Shown piece by piece: positions 54,456 through 63,259 of a DNA stretch of 64,000 nt. A program made the translations under genes and the position numbers. The stretch lies in contig CAMKEM010000002.1 of assembly GCA_946411565.1 (NCBI GenBank), forward strand, positions 1-64,000, read 5' to 3'. How positions within the stretch are numbered: the stretch's first letter is position 1; each line of letters starts with the position of its first letter. The stretch is from an uncultured Prevotellaceae bacterium. GTDB lineage: Bacteria > Bacteroidota > Bacteroidia > Bacteroidales > Bacteroidaceae. The notes below the pieces were generated by a model. That model was not told where the DNA came from and searched no databases. It saw only the letters and a program-made list of their open reading frames with translations.

Positions 54456-56756
54456 TTACATTTCGTGATCGAGAGAGTCATTGAAATCCTTTGGCTCGTG
54501 AGCCTCATGATTCTCATTACGACGCTCACCACGCTCTGGACGTGGACGACGCTCGCCACGCTCTGGACGAGGACGACGCTCACCACGCTCTGGACGTGGA
54601 CGACGCTCACGCTCAACATAGTCAGCAGGCTTCTCTACGAGAACACGATGAGAGAGCTTGTACTTGCCAGTCTTAGGGTCGATTTCGAGGAGCTTAACGG
54701 TAATCTTGTCACCCTCCTTGATACCAGCCTCTTCAACTGTCTCAAGACGCTTCCAGTCAATCTCTGAGATATGGAGCAGACCGTCCTTGCCTGGGAGAAT
54801 CTCAACGAAACATCCGTAAGGCATGATAGAACGAACTGTACCCTCGTAAACCTCACCAACCTCTGGAATAGCAACGATACCCTTGATCTTAGAGAGAGCA
54901 GCATCGATAGACTCCTTGTTTGGAGCAGAAACCTGTACCTTACCTACGCCATCAACCTCGTCGATAGTGATAGTAGCACCTGTCTCCTCCTGCATCTGCT
55001 GGATAATCTTACCACCAGGACCGATAACAGCACCGATGAACTCCTTAGGAATCTCAATCTCAACGATACGTGGAACCTGTGGCTTAAGTTCCTTACGTGG
55101 CTCAGCGATTGTGTTGGTGATACATCCGAGGATGTGCTCACGACCAGCCTTTGCCTGTGCAAGAGCCTTCTCAAGAATCTCGTATGACAGACCGTCACAC
55201 TTGATATCCATCTGAGTAGCTGTAAGACCGTCCTTTGTACCAGTTGTCTTGAAGTCCATATCGCCAAGGTGATCCTCATCACCAAGGATATCAGAAAGAA
55301 CTGCGTACTTATCCTCACCTGGGTTCTTGATAAGACCCATTGCGATACCAGAAACTGGCTTCTTCATTGGAACACCTGCATCCATAAGAGCAAGAGTACC
55401 GGCACATACTGTAGCCATTGAAGAAGAACCGTTTGACTCAAGAATCTGAGATACTACACGAACTGTGTAAGGGAAATCCTCTGGAATCTGACCCTTCAGA
55501 CCACGCCATGCGAGGTGACCGTGACCAATCTCACGACGGCCTACACCGCGCTGAGCCTTAGCCTCACCAGTACAGAATGGAGGGAAGTTATAGTGGAGAA
55601 GGAACTTCATGTAGTACTTCTCAAGTGCACCGTCAACCATCTTCTCGTCGAGCTTTGTACCGAGAGTACAAGTCGTGAGAGACTGTGTCTCACCACGAGT
55701 GAAGATAGAAGAGCCGTGAGGCATTGGAAGTGGAGAAACCTCGCACCAGATAGGACGGATCTCGTCAGTCTTACGACCATCAAGACGAACACCCTCATCA
55801 AGGATACAACGACGCATAGCGTCCTTCTCTACATCGTGATAGTATTTGTCAGCGAGAGTATTCTTCTCCTCAAGCTCATCCTCTGTGAGGTCTGTGTGAG
55901 CAGCAGCATACTTCTCCTTGAACTCTGTGATGATAGCCTCGAAAGCCTCTGCACGAGCGTGCTTCTCGAGAGCCTGCTTAACAACGTCGTAAGCCTTCTG
56001 GTAGCACTCGGTTCTAACCTGCTCCTTAAGCTCATCGTCGTTAACCTCGTGGCAGTACTCACGCTTCTTGTCAGTACCAAGTTCCTTCATAAGCTCGTTC
56101 TGGAGCTCACACATAGGCTTGATAGCAGCGTGTGCAGCCTTGAGGGCATTGAGAAGGTCAGCCTCCTGAACCTCCTTCATCTCACCCTCAACCATCATGA
56201 TGTTATCAGCAGTAGCACCTACCATAAGGTCCATATCCGCTTCCTTCATCTGTTCGAAGGTTGGGTTGATAACAAACTCGCCATTGATGCGAGCAACACG
56301 TACCTCAGAGATTGGGCACTCAAATGGAATATCTGAACATGCCAGTGCACATGAAGCAGCGAAACCTGCAAGTGCATCAGGCTGATCTACGCCGTCAGCA
56401 GAGAAGAGGAGAACATTAACATAAACCTCTGCGTGGAAATCGCTTGGGAACAGTGGACGAAGTGCGCGGTCAACAAGACGGCATGTGAGGATTTCCTCAT
56501 CACTTGCCTTGCCCTCACGCTTTGTGAAGCCACCAGGGAAACGACCTGCAGCAGCGTACTGCTCGCGATACTCAACCTGCAGTGGCATGAAATCTGTTCC
56601 AGGAACTGCATCTTTTGCTGCGCAAACAGTGGCGAGGAGCACTGTGTTACCCATCTTCAGGGTACATGAACCATCAGCCTGCTTTGCGAGCTTACCGGTC
56701 TCAATGGTGATCTGACGACCATCAGGAAGAGAGACTGTCTTTGTAATTACGTTCAT
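54456..56756 (-). CDS. pnp: Polyribonucleotide nucleotidyltransferase (PNPase)
   Basis: PNPase degrades RNA phosphorolytically from the 3' end. The 766-residue protein has two RNase PH domains ([12 protein letters not shown] in the first, [20 protein letters not shown] opening the second), a KH domain ([17 protein letters not shown]) and an S1 domain ([20 protein letters not shown]). The tail is unusual: three near-identical 11-residue units ([11 protein letters not shown]) encoded by a 33-bp tandem repeat, then an acidic end. A TAAATTTG -7 box (56844-56837) and a leader hairpin precede it. Confidence 0.97.
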   Translation of the reverse strand: MNVITKTVSLPDGRQITIETGKLAKQADGSCTLKMGNTVLLATVCAAKDAVPGTDFMPLQVEYREQYAAAGRFPGGFTKREGKASDEEILTCRLVDRALRPLFPSDFHAEVYVNVLLFSADGVDQPDALAGFAASCALACSDIPFECPISEVRVARINGEFVINPTFEQMKEADMDLMVGATADNIMMVEGEMKEVQEADLLNALKAAHAAIKPMCELQNELMKELGTDKKREYCHEVNDDELKEQVRTECYQKAYDVVKQALEKHARAEAFEAIITEFKEKYAAAHTDLTEDELEEKNTLADKYYHDVEKDAMRRCILDEGVRLDGRKTDEIRPIWCEVSPLPMPHGSSIFTRGETQSLTTCTLGTKLDEKMVDGALEKYYMKFLLHYNFPPFCTGEAKAQRGVGRREIGHGHLAWRGLKGQIPEDFPYTVRVVSQILESNGSSSMATVCAGTLALMDAGVPMKKPVSGIAMGLIKNPGEDKYAVLSDILGDEDHLGDMDFKTTGTKDGLTATQMDIKCDGLSYEILEKALAQAKAGREHILGCITNTIAEPRKELKPQVPRIVEIEIPKEFIGAVIGPGGKIIQQMQEETGATITIDEVDGVGKVQVSAPNKESIDAALSKIKGIVAIPEVGEVYEGTVRSIMPYGCFVEILPGKDGLLHISEIDWKRLETVEEAGIKEGDKITVKLLEIDPKTGKYKLSHRVLVEKPADYVERERRPRPERGERRPRPERGERRPRPERGERRNENHEAHEPKDFNDSLDHEM

Positions 56757-56800
56757 CGTAATGAAAAAAAATTTTTTATTGTCTTAATTATACATCACAA

Positions 56801-56819
56801 GTACGGACATTTTCCGTAC
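56801..56819 (-). promoter_or_regulatory. Hairpin in the pnp 5' leader
   Basis: GTACGGA and TCCGTAC pair around a 5-base loop, about 20 bases downstream of the -7 box, so it would lie at the 5' end of the pnp transcript. In enteric bacteria pnp is autoregulated through an RNase III-cut leader stem; a similar role here is only an analogy. Confidence 0.5.
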
Positions 56820-56985
56820 TCAAAAATAAATCCGTGCAAATTTACACAAAAAATACGATATAAACAAATTTTCCGCCATTTATTTTCCATTTTAACGTAA
56901 TAAGCGTAAGAACCTTCTCTTTTTTGAACACGGAATTCACGAAACCAACTAAACTTCCGTTTCTTTTGTGTTTTCTGTGTTCGTA

Positions 56986-57023
56986 GAAAAAAAACAAAAG
57001 GAAGGCATACGAGATGCCCTCCT
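56986..57023 (-). terminator. Terminator of the BspA-like gene
   Basis: On the minus strand AGGAGGGCAT and ATGCCTTCCT pair with one mismatch around a 5-base loop and are followed by TTTGTTTTTTTTC. Confidence 0.8.
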
Positions 57024-57036
57024 AATATACTTATGT

Positions 57037-58821
57037 TTATTTCATTAATATCTTTTTTCCATTAATAATATTCACACCTTTCTTGGTGTTATTAAGTCTC
57101 TGACCTGATATAGAGAACACTTTATCTGATGAAATTGTTGATGTATTTTCAACAACATTGATTCCTGTAGTTGCATCTTCTACGATAAATAAGTTCCGCC
57201 ATACATTAGCAGCTTCGTATTTAGCCTTGCAACCAGGAAGCACATGAAGCGTACAATTGCTTAAAAACATATTGTAGTCCATTTTTTGTGGAGTTGTGGC
57301 AAGATTAGTGACAGAGGTTAGATAACAATTTTCGAAAGCGTACTCTCCAATACTCGTCACAGAGTTGGGGATTGTGATAGAGGTGAGGCCTGAGCAACCA
57401 CAGAAAGCACCAACGCCAATACTCGTCACAGAGTTAGGGATAACGGTTTTCTTGCATCCTGCAATCAAAGCATTAGATTCCTTTTCTATGATGGCATTAC
57501 AGTTGTTTCTGCTATCATACTTTTTATTTCCTTGTTCTACTATTATGGAGGTGAGACCTGAGCAAAAAATTAAAGGACCATCTCCAATACTCGCCACAGA
57601 GTTAGGGATTGTGATTGAGGTGAGACCTGAGCAAGAATCGAAAGCGTACTCTCCAATACTCGTCACAGAGTTGGGGATTGTGATAGAGGCGAGGCCTGAG
57701 CAACCACAGAAAGCACCAACACCAATACCCGTCACTGAGTTAGGGATAACGGTTTTATTGCATCCTGCAATCAAAGCATTAGATTCCTTTTCAATGATGG
57801 CATTACAGTTGTCCCTGCTATCATACTTTTCATTTCCTTGTTCTACTATTATGGAGGTGAGACCTGAACAAAAAGCGAAAGCATAATCTCCAATACCCGT
57901 CACAGAGTTAGGAATTGTGATAGAGGTAAGATTTGAGCAATCACGGAAAGCATAATCTCCAATACTCGTCACAGAGTTAGGGATAGTTATGGAGGTGAGA
58001 CCTGAGCAAAAAGCGAAAGCATAATCTCCAATACCCGTCACAGAGTTAGGAATTGTGATAGAGGTAAGATTTGAGCAATCACGGAAAGCATAATCTCCAA
58101 TACTCGTCACAGAGTTAGGGATAGTTATGGAGGTGAGACCTGAACAACCATAGAAAGCATCATCTCCAATACTCGTCACAGAATTAGGGATAGTGACAGA
58201 GGTGAGACCTGAGCAATCACAGAAAGCCCCCTTTCCAATACCCGTCACAGAGTTAGGGATAGTTATTGAGGTGAGATCTGAGCAACCATAGAAAGCCCAA
58301 CTTCCAATACTCGTCACAGAGTTAGGAATAACGGTTTTCTTGCATCCTGCAATCAAAGCATTAGATTCCTTTTCTATGATGGCATTACAGTTGTTTCTGC
58401 TATCATACTTTTTATTTCCTTGTTCTACTATTATGGAGGTGAGACCTGAGCAATAAGCTAAAGTACAATCTTCAATACTCGCCACTGAGTTAGGGATTGT
58501 GATAGAGGTGAGACCTGAGCAACCAAAGAAAGCATAATCTCCGATGCTCGTCACAGAGTTGGGAATTGAAATTGACGTGAGATTTTTACATTCGTTGAAA
58601 GCCCTAACTCCAATATTCGTCACACCATCTTCGATTATAACCTTCTCGATCATGTCAAGTTCACTACACCAAGGAATTTGATAGAGATTTTCATAATCAG
58701 GCATATCCGTTCCTGATATGGTCAATGTACCATCATAATAAGAAAAAGTCCATTCTATCTCCGCATGAATTGCAGAGGATGAGAAAAGGGTGAAGAATAG
58801 AAGAAGTAAATACTTTCTCAT
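57037..58821 (-). CDS. BspA-type leucine-rich repeat surface protein
   Basis: The 594-residue product has a signal peptide ([20 protein letters not shown]) and then about twenty copies of a 23-residue LRR_5 unit of the form [20 protein letters not shown]. Three copies of a larger module with [20 protein letters not shown] are interspersed. The C-terminus ([15 protein letters not shown], then INGKKILMK) looks like the short sorting or anchoring segment often seen in Prevotella surface proteins. Such proteins bind host or bacterial surfaces in relatives. Repeat units are nearly identical at DNA level, so copy number probably varies. A TATTTTTG -7 box lies about 60 bases upstream. Confidence 0.9.
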   Translation of the reverse strand: MRKYLLLLFFTLFSSSAIHAEIEWTFSYYDGTLTISGTDMPDYENLYQIPWCSELDMIEKVIIEDGVTNIGVRAFNECKNLTSISIPNSVTSIGDYAFFGCSGLTSITIPNSVASIEDCTLAYCSGLTSIIVEQGNKKYDSRNNCNAIIEKESNALIAGCKKTVIPNSVTSIGSWAFYGCSDLTSITIPNSVTGIGKGAFCDCSGLTSVTIPNSVTSIGDDAFYGCSGLTSITIPNSVTSIGDYAFRDCSNLTSITIPNSVTGIGDYAFAFCSGLTSITIPNSVTSIGDYAFRDCSNLTSITIPNSVTGIGDYAFAFCSGLTSIIVEQGNEKYDSRDNCNAIIEKESNALIAGCNKTVIPNSVTGIGVGAFCGCSGLASITIPNSVTSIGEYAFDSCSGLTSITIPNSVASIGDGPLIFCSGLTSIIVEQGNKKYDSRNNCNAIIEKESNALIAGCKKTVIPNSVTSIGVGAFCGCSGLTSITIPNSVTSIGEYAFENCYLTSVTNLATTPQKMDYNMFLSNCTLHVLPGCKAKYEAANVWRNLFIVEDATTGINVVENTSTISSDKVFSISGQRLNNTKKGVNIINGKKILMK

Positions 58822-59060
58822 ATATATTTATAGTTTAGGAGTTTACCAGATTTAATTGTCGTTTACACAATATTTGAATGCAAAAATACACCAAATCTCT
58901 GATACCTCCAAATTTTAACGCAAAAATTAGTTTTTCCTCTCAAAATAATCTAACGCAAAGGCGCGAAGGCGCAAAGAAAGAAAACTCAGCGTCTCTGCGT
59001 CTCAGCGTTTGAAAATCATTCTTGCCAACGTTCTCCCTTCGCTTTTCCTCCGATGATAAT

Positions 59061-59163
59061 ACCATCATAATACCATTATAATACCATAATAATACCATTA
59101 TATTACCATTAACAATGGTATTTTAATGGTAAATTAATGGTAATTAAATGGTATTTTAATGGT
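59061..59163. repeat. 11-bp-phased array with inverted halves
   Basis: ACC recurs at 59061, 59072, 59083, 59094 and 59105. After the centre near 59111 its complement TGG recurs at 59116, 59127, 59138, 59149 and 59160. All spacings are exactly 11 bp (units such as ATAATACCATT and TATTTTAATGG). It lies in the 58822-59495 spacer between the divergent BspA-like and DUF2723 genes, which also holds decayed repeat text (58950-59020). Confidence 0.92.
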
Positions 59164-59388
59164 AATTACTTCCGACAAAGAGCGGAGTTTCAGAGAAATC
59201 AGAAACATCCGTTTCTCTAATTAAAGATAACATTTGAATATGTGAGACATATTCTATTAGTCCTGAGCATCGAAGATATTACGCCTTAACATCCTGCAAT
59301 TCAACATTATAGAAAACTGACATTTGTCTGACATTAACTTTTCAGGGTAATGTCAGGCTCCATTTTTTGATACCAGGGAACATATACT

Positions 59389-59396
59389 TACCTTTG
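59389..59396 (+). promoter_or_regulatory. -7 box upstream of the DUF2723 gene
   Basis: TACCTTTG is followed by a leader with an inverted repeat (GGTGGTAGGTGGTGGGTG against CACCTAACACCCACACCC), which would form a hairpin just before the start codon at 59496. Confidence 0.6.
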
Positions 59397-59495
59397 CAAG
59401 CAAATTGGTGGTAGGTGGTGGGTGATGGTGTATAGTAATTTCACGAATATTACAAACCATCAACACCTAACACCCACACCCATATACGAGAAATT

Positions 59496-62400
59496 ATGAA
59501 ACATTACAAAATCATCAACAACGTGACTGGCTGGATAGTATTCCTTATTGCAGCCTACACCTATTGCTCAACTATTGAGCCGACAGCAAGTTTCTGGGAT
59601 TGTCCAGAGTTTATTTCTTCCGCTTACCTTCTGGAGATTGGTCATCCACCGGGTGCTCCTTTCTTCATGCTCGTGGGTAATCTGTTCTCGCAATTTGCAA
59701 GCGACACCACACAGGTGGCAAAGATGATAAACATCATGAATGCCTTGCTAAGTGCCGGGTGTATCCTCTTCCTGTTCTGGAGCATCACGCATCTGGCAAG
59801 GAAGATTTTAGAAAACCGAACTACAGCCCCTCACCCGTCACTATGTGACGCCCCATCCCCAAGGGGCGAGGGAAAAGTTAGTAATGTACCCTCAAAGGAA
59901 TCCACACCACGAGAAAAGGTAACTTCCTCCTCGCCCCTTGGGGAGAGGATGCCCGAAGGACTGGTGAGGGGCTTCATAATCATGTGCAGCGGTATTGCCG
60001 GCTCATTAATCTACACATGGTCCGACACGTTCTGGTTCTCTGCCGTTGAGGGTGAGGTATATGCGTTCTCCAGTTTCTTCACGGCATTGGCATTCTGGCT
60101 AATATTGAAATGGGAAGATGAAGCAGACTCTCCACGCTCTGACAGATGGATAATTCTGATAGCCTATCTCATAGGACTATCAATAGGTGTGCATCTGCTT
60201 AACCTTCTATGCATACCATCTATCATACTCGTATGCTACTACAAAAAAGCGAAGAAACCTAACGCAAAAGGCACGATACTAATGCTCATCCTCTCGGCTT
60301 TGCTAATTGCCGTAGTGCTCTTTGGTATAGTACCAGGCGTGGCAAAGGTTGGCGGTTGGTTTGAACTCCTATTTACAAATGTCCTCGGAATGCCTTTCAA
60401 CACAGGACTCATAATCTATATCTCGCTATTAGCAATCTCACTTGCCGTTGCTCTATGGCGAGCAAAGAAGCGATGGCTTCACACTTCCCTACTCTGCCTC
60501 ACCATGATGCTGATAGGCTATGGCTCGTATGCCGTTATCTTCATACGTTCAGCAGCCAATCCGATGATGGACGAGAATTCTCCCGACAATATCTTCGCAC
60601 TCGGAAACTATCTCGGACGTGAACAGTATGGTGACAAGCCTTTGCTATATGGACAAACTTATTGCTCAGAACCAGAAATAACCGTTGACGAAAAAGGAAA
60701 GCTAATGTATGCCACTACAGAAAAAGGGGCAATTTACAGACCTAACAGACCCACCCCCATCCCCTCTCTAAAAGGGAGGGGAGTAGATAGTATTAATTCC
60801 TTAACAAATACATCAGCAGACAAGCCCACAACGAACAAAAGTAACTATTCCCCTCCCTTTATGGGAGGGGCAGAGGGGAGGGTCTGCAAATATATCAAAA
60901 TAGGCTCTCGAATAGAGCTGAAATACCCGTCAAACCAATGTATGTTCTTCCCTCGAATACATAGCAACAGACATGCGGCACTATACGAGGAATGGCTTGG
61001 CGAGACTCACAAACACCCTGTTGAATATAACGTTCCTGGGCAGTATATCCCTCAGACAATAGAGATTCCCAGCATGGGCGACAACCTCAGGTTCTTCTTT
61101 AACTATCAGCTAAATTTCATGTACTGGAGATACTTCCTATGGAACTTTGCAGGTCGTCAGAATGATATTCAGGGACAAGGAGAGTCAGAACATGGCAACT
61201 GGCTTTCAGGATTCTCTTGGCTCGACAACCTCCGTCTTGGCGACCAGAGCCTTCTGCCTTCTGAACTTAAGGAGAACAAGGCCCATAATGTGTTCTATTG
61301 TATGCCTCTATTCCTCGGTTTAATCGGCTTAGTATGGCAGTTTTTCCGCGACAAGAAGAGCAGACAGCAGTTCTGGGTTGTATCACTTTTGTTCTTCATG
61401 ACTGGCATCGCCATAGTGCTTTATGTAAACCAGACTCCTTGTGAGCCTCGTGAACGTGACTATTCATACGTAGGTTCGTTCTATGCCTTTGCAATATGGT
61501 GTGGATTAGGGGTAACAGCGATATGGGATATGATATCAAAAAAATACAACTACTCTACAACAGCCCCTCACCTGTCACTATGTGACCCCCTCTCCCCAAG
61601 GGGCGAGGGGGAAGTTAGTAGTGAAACCTTAAAGGGAATTTCTTACAAGCGAAAAAAGGTAACTTTTTCCTCGCCCCTTGGGGAGAGGATGCCCACAGGG
61701 CAGGTGAGGGGCCTTGGAAAGGGGTTGCTACTTGTTTTCATCTTAGTTATAACTTTCCTTATTCCCATCCAAATGGTAAGCCAGACATGGGATGACCACG
61801 ACCGCAGCAATAGGTATATGTGTAGGGATTGCGGACAGAACTATCTCGAAACTACCGACCATAACGCTATCTTGTTTACCAATGGCGACAACGAGACATT
61901 CCCTCTTTGGTATAATCAGGACACCGAGGGTAAGCGGACGGATGTGAGGGTTTGCAACCTTCAGTATCTACAAACTGATTGGTATATCGACCAGATGAAA
62001 CGACCTGCCTTTTCGGGTAAGGGGATGTCGTCGCCTCTCCCTATCTCTTGGACTCATGATCAGTACATGGAGGGGGTGAACGAATATATTGAAATCAATC
62101 CTATCATTTCTGACAACAAAAGATTGCGTGACACGATAGAATACATAATGAAAGAGAATCCAGAACTTGCCCTTCGACTATGGGGTAATGATCCCTTTGA
62201 ACTGGGTAATGCCATCCGTAAGTTTGTTCTCAAGCAATATGACAATCTGAGTCCAGAGGAAGAGGAATGGGCAAAGAGCCTACCTGTCTGTCTGCCAAGC
62301 GATTCGCTACATATCACAGTTGACAAGGATGCTGTGCGCAAGAGTGGCATGAAACTAATTGGTGAGATTCCAGACAGAATGGAGATAAGTCTGAAAGGCA

Positions 62401-62963
62401 GGAGAAGTATCACAAAGAACTACGCCCTTGTGCTCGAAATGATAGCGCAGTCTAATTTCTCCCGACCTATCTATTTCACTATTGGCTCTGGTCCAGACTC
62501 TTACGGCGAACTATACCACTTCTTCATTCAAGAGGGATTAGCATGGCGCGTAACTCCTTTCTATATCAAGGAGAACAAAATGGATCATGGTCTTGTGACT
62601 ACTATCTGTGATACGGACAAGATGTTCAACAACATGATGGAGAAATACAAGTATGGCAATACTTCTATGCAAGGTATATATATCGACGAAACAACAGGCA
62701 GAATGTGTGCCTCACATCGTCGTTGCTTCGCGAAACTTGCTGTTCAGTTGTGCATAGAGCACAAGTACGAAAAGGCATTACAAGTACTTGGACGTAGTGA
62801 AAAGGAGATACCTACTTACAATCTTCCTCACTCATACGTCAGCGGTTCACTTGATATGGTCGATGCCTATCAATTATGCGGAAAGACAGAGAAAGCAACC
62901 AAAATTTATCAACAATTAGAAAAGACATTTAAGGAATATCAGATATGGAGAAAAGAGAACTAA
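59496..62963 (+). CDS. DUF2723/GT117-like membrane glycosyltransferase with three in-frame repeat inserts
   Basis: The 1155-residue protein belongs to the DUF2723 family (glycosyltransferase family 117, related to protein O-mannosyltransferases). The N-terminus has an acidic catalytic-type segment ASFWDCPEFISSAYLLEIGH with many membrane helices following, and the C-terminus is a soluble region with TPR-like helices (YEKALQVLGRSEKEIP). It is longer than relatives I know because three palindromic DNA elements lie within it in frame: residues about 111-159, 417-464 and 690-739. Each is a multiple of three bases and stop-free, in what appear to be loops. Removal of all three would give about 1009 residues. 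Whether the enzyme remains active is unknown. Confidence 0.88.
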   Translation: MKHYKIINNVTGWIVFLIAAYTYCSTIEPTASFWDCPEFISSAYLLEIGHPPGAPFFMLVGNLFSQFASDTTQVAKMINIMNALLSAGCILFLFWSITHLARKILENRTTAPHPSLCDAPSPRGEGKVSNVPSKESTPREKVTSSSPLGERMPEGLVRGFIIMCSGIAGSLIYTWSDTFWFSAVEGEVYAFSSFFTALAFWLILKWEDEADSPRSDRWIILIAYLIGLSIGVHLLNLLCIPSIILVCYYKKAKKPNAKGTILMLILSALLIAVVLFGIVPGVAKVGGWFELLFTNVLGMPFNTGLIIYISLLAISLAVALWRAKKRWLHTSLLCLTMMLIGYGSYAVIFIRSAANPMMDENSPDNIFALGNYLGREQYGDKPLLYGQTYCSEPEITVDEKGKLMYATTEKGAIYRPNRPTPIPSLKGRGVDSINSLTNTSADKPTTNKSNYSPPFMGGAEGRVCKYIKIGSRIELKYPSNQCMFFPRIHSNRHAALYEEWLGETHKHPVEYNVPGQYIPQTIEIPSMGDNLRFFFNYQLNFMYWRYFLWNFAGRQNDIQGQGESEHGNWLSGFSWLDNLRLGDQSLLPSELKENKAHNVFYCMPLFLGLIGLVWQFFRDKKSRQQFWVVSLLFFMTGIAIVLYVNQTPCEPRERDYSYVGSFYAFAIWCGLGVTAIWDMISKKYNYSTTAPHLSLCDPLSPRGEGEVSSETLKGISYKRKKVTFSSPLGERMPTGQVRGLGKGLLLVFILVITFLIPIQMVSQTWDDHDRSNRYMCRDCGQNYLETTDHNAILFTNGDNETFPLWYNQDTEGKRTDVRVCNLQYLQTDWYIDQMKRPAFSGKGMSSPLPISWTHDQYMEGVNEYIEINPIISDNKRLRDTIEYIMKENPELALRLWGNDPFELGNAIRKFVLKQYDNLSPEEEEWAKSLPVCLPSDSLHITVDKDAVRKSGMKLIGEIPDRMEISLKGRRSITKNYALVLEMIAQSNFSRPIYFTIGSGPDSYGELYHFFIQEGLAWRVTPFYIKENKMDHGLVTTICDTDKMFNNMMEKYKYGNTSMQGIYIDETTGRMCASHRRCFAKLAVQLCIEHKYEKALQVLGRSEKEIPTYNLPHSYVSGSLDMVDAYQLCGKTEKATKIYQQLEKTFKEYQIWRKEN
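59826..59972 (+). repeat. F1 palindromic element inside the DUF2723 gene, insert 1 (147 bp)
   Basis: It runs from GCCCCTCACCCGTCACTATG to CTGGTGAGGGGC, with inner arms CCCCAAGGGGCGAGG and CCTCGCCCCTTGGGG. It starts at a first codon position and encodes 49 residues beginning APHPSLCD and ending SPLGERMPEGLVRG. It is exactly as long as the intergenic copy at 46424-46570. Confidence 0.88.
60746..60886 (+). repeat. F2 palindromic element inside the DUF2723 gene, insert 2 (141 bp)
   Basis: It runs from CAGACCCACCCCCATCCCCT to GAGGGGAGGGTCTG, with inner arms CTCTCTAAAAGGGAGGGG and CCCCTCCCTTTATGGGAG. The length is divisible by three and the frame through it is open. It is similar in design to F1 but clearly a different family. 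Confidence 0.82.
61563..61712 (+). repeat. F1 palindromic element inside the DUF2723 gene, insert 3 (150 bp)
   Basis: It runs from GCCCCTCACCTGTCACTATG to GGCAGGTGAGGGGC. It starts at a first codon position, in the same phase and orientation as insert 1. It encodes 50 residues beginning APHLSLCD and ending SPLGERMPTGQVRG, immediately before a membrane helix. Confidence 0.88.
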
Positions 62964-63193
62964 AGCGAAACTCGCGAATCGTAAATCATATTTTGTATAT
63001 TGTAAATAACCCTTACATTCTAATAGTCATAGGCCTGCTGTTTATCATAGCAGGTCTGTGGCTCATGTCGGGCGAGAGTACCACGGAAACAGCCTTTAAT
63101 CCAGACATATTCAGTCCTCGAAGAATAAGGCTTGCTCCTATTGTCTGTCTCTTGGGGTTCATAATAGAAGGCGTGGCGTGTATGAAGAACTGA
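62945..63193 (+). CDS. DUF3098 family small membrane protein
   Basis: The 82-residue protein has two membrane helices (about 22-42 and 63-80) around the conserved stretch NPDIFSPRRIRLAPIV, diagnostic of DUF3098. Its start overlaps the end of the DUF2723 gene by 19 bases, so translation is probably coupled. The function is unknown. Confidence 0.85.
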   Translation: MEKRELKRNSRIVNHILYIVNNPYILIVIGLLFIIAGLWLMSGESTTETAFNPDIFSPRRIRLAPIVCLLGFIIEGVACMKN

Positions 63194-63259
63194 AAGAGAA
63201 CAGTTTCTGCAGTTTTCCTTGGAAAATAAGAATAGAAATTACAAGGGGTATATCATATA

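Noticed and set aside
55515..56336. Open frame of 273 codons antisense to pnp
   Set aside because: Leu/Ser/Thr-rich product typical of reverse-strand shadows of highly biased genes; no motif.
59496..62963. Assembly chimera as the cause of repeats in the DUF2723 gene
   Set aside because: Three separate inserts of two families all keep the frame and have divergent centres, which is unlikely from misassembly; long reads would settle it.
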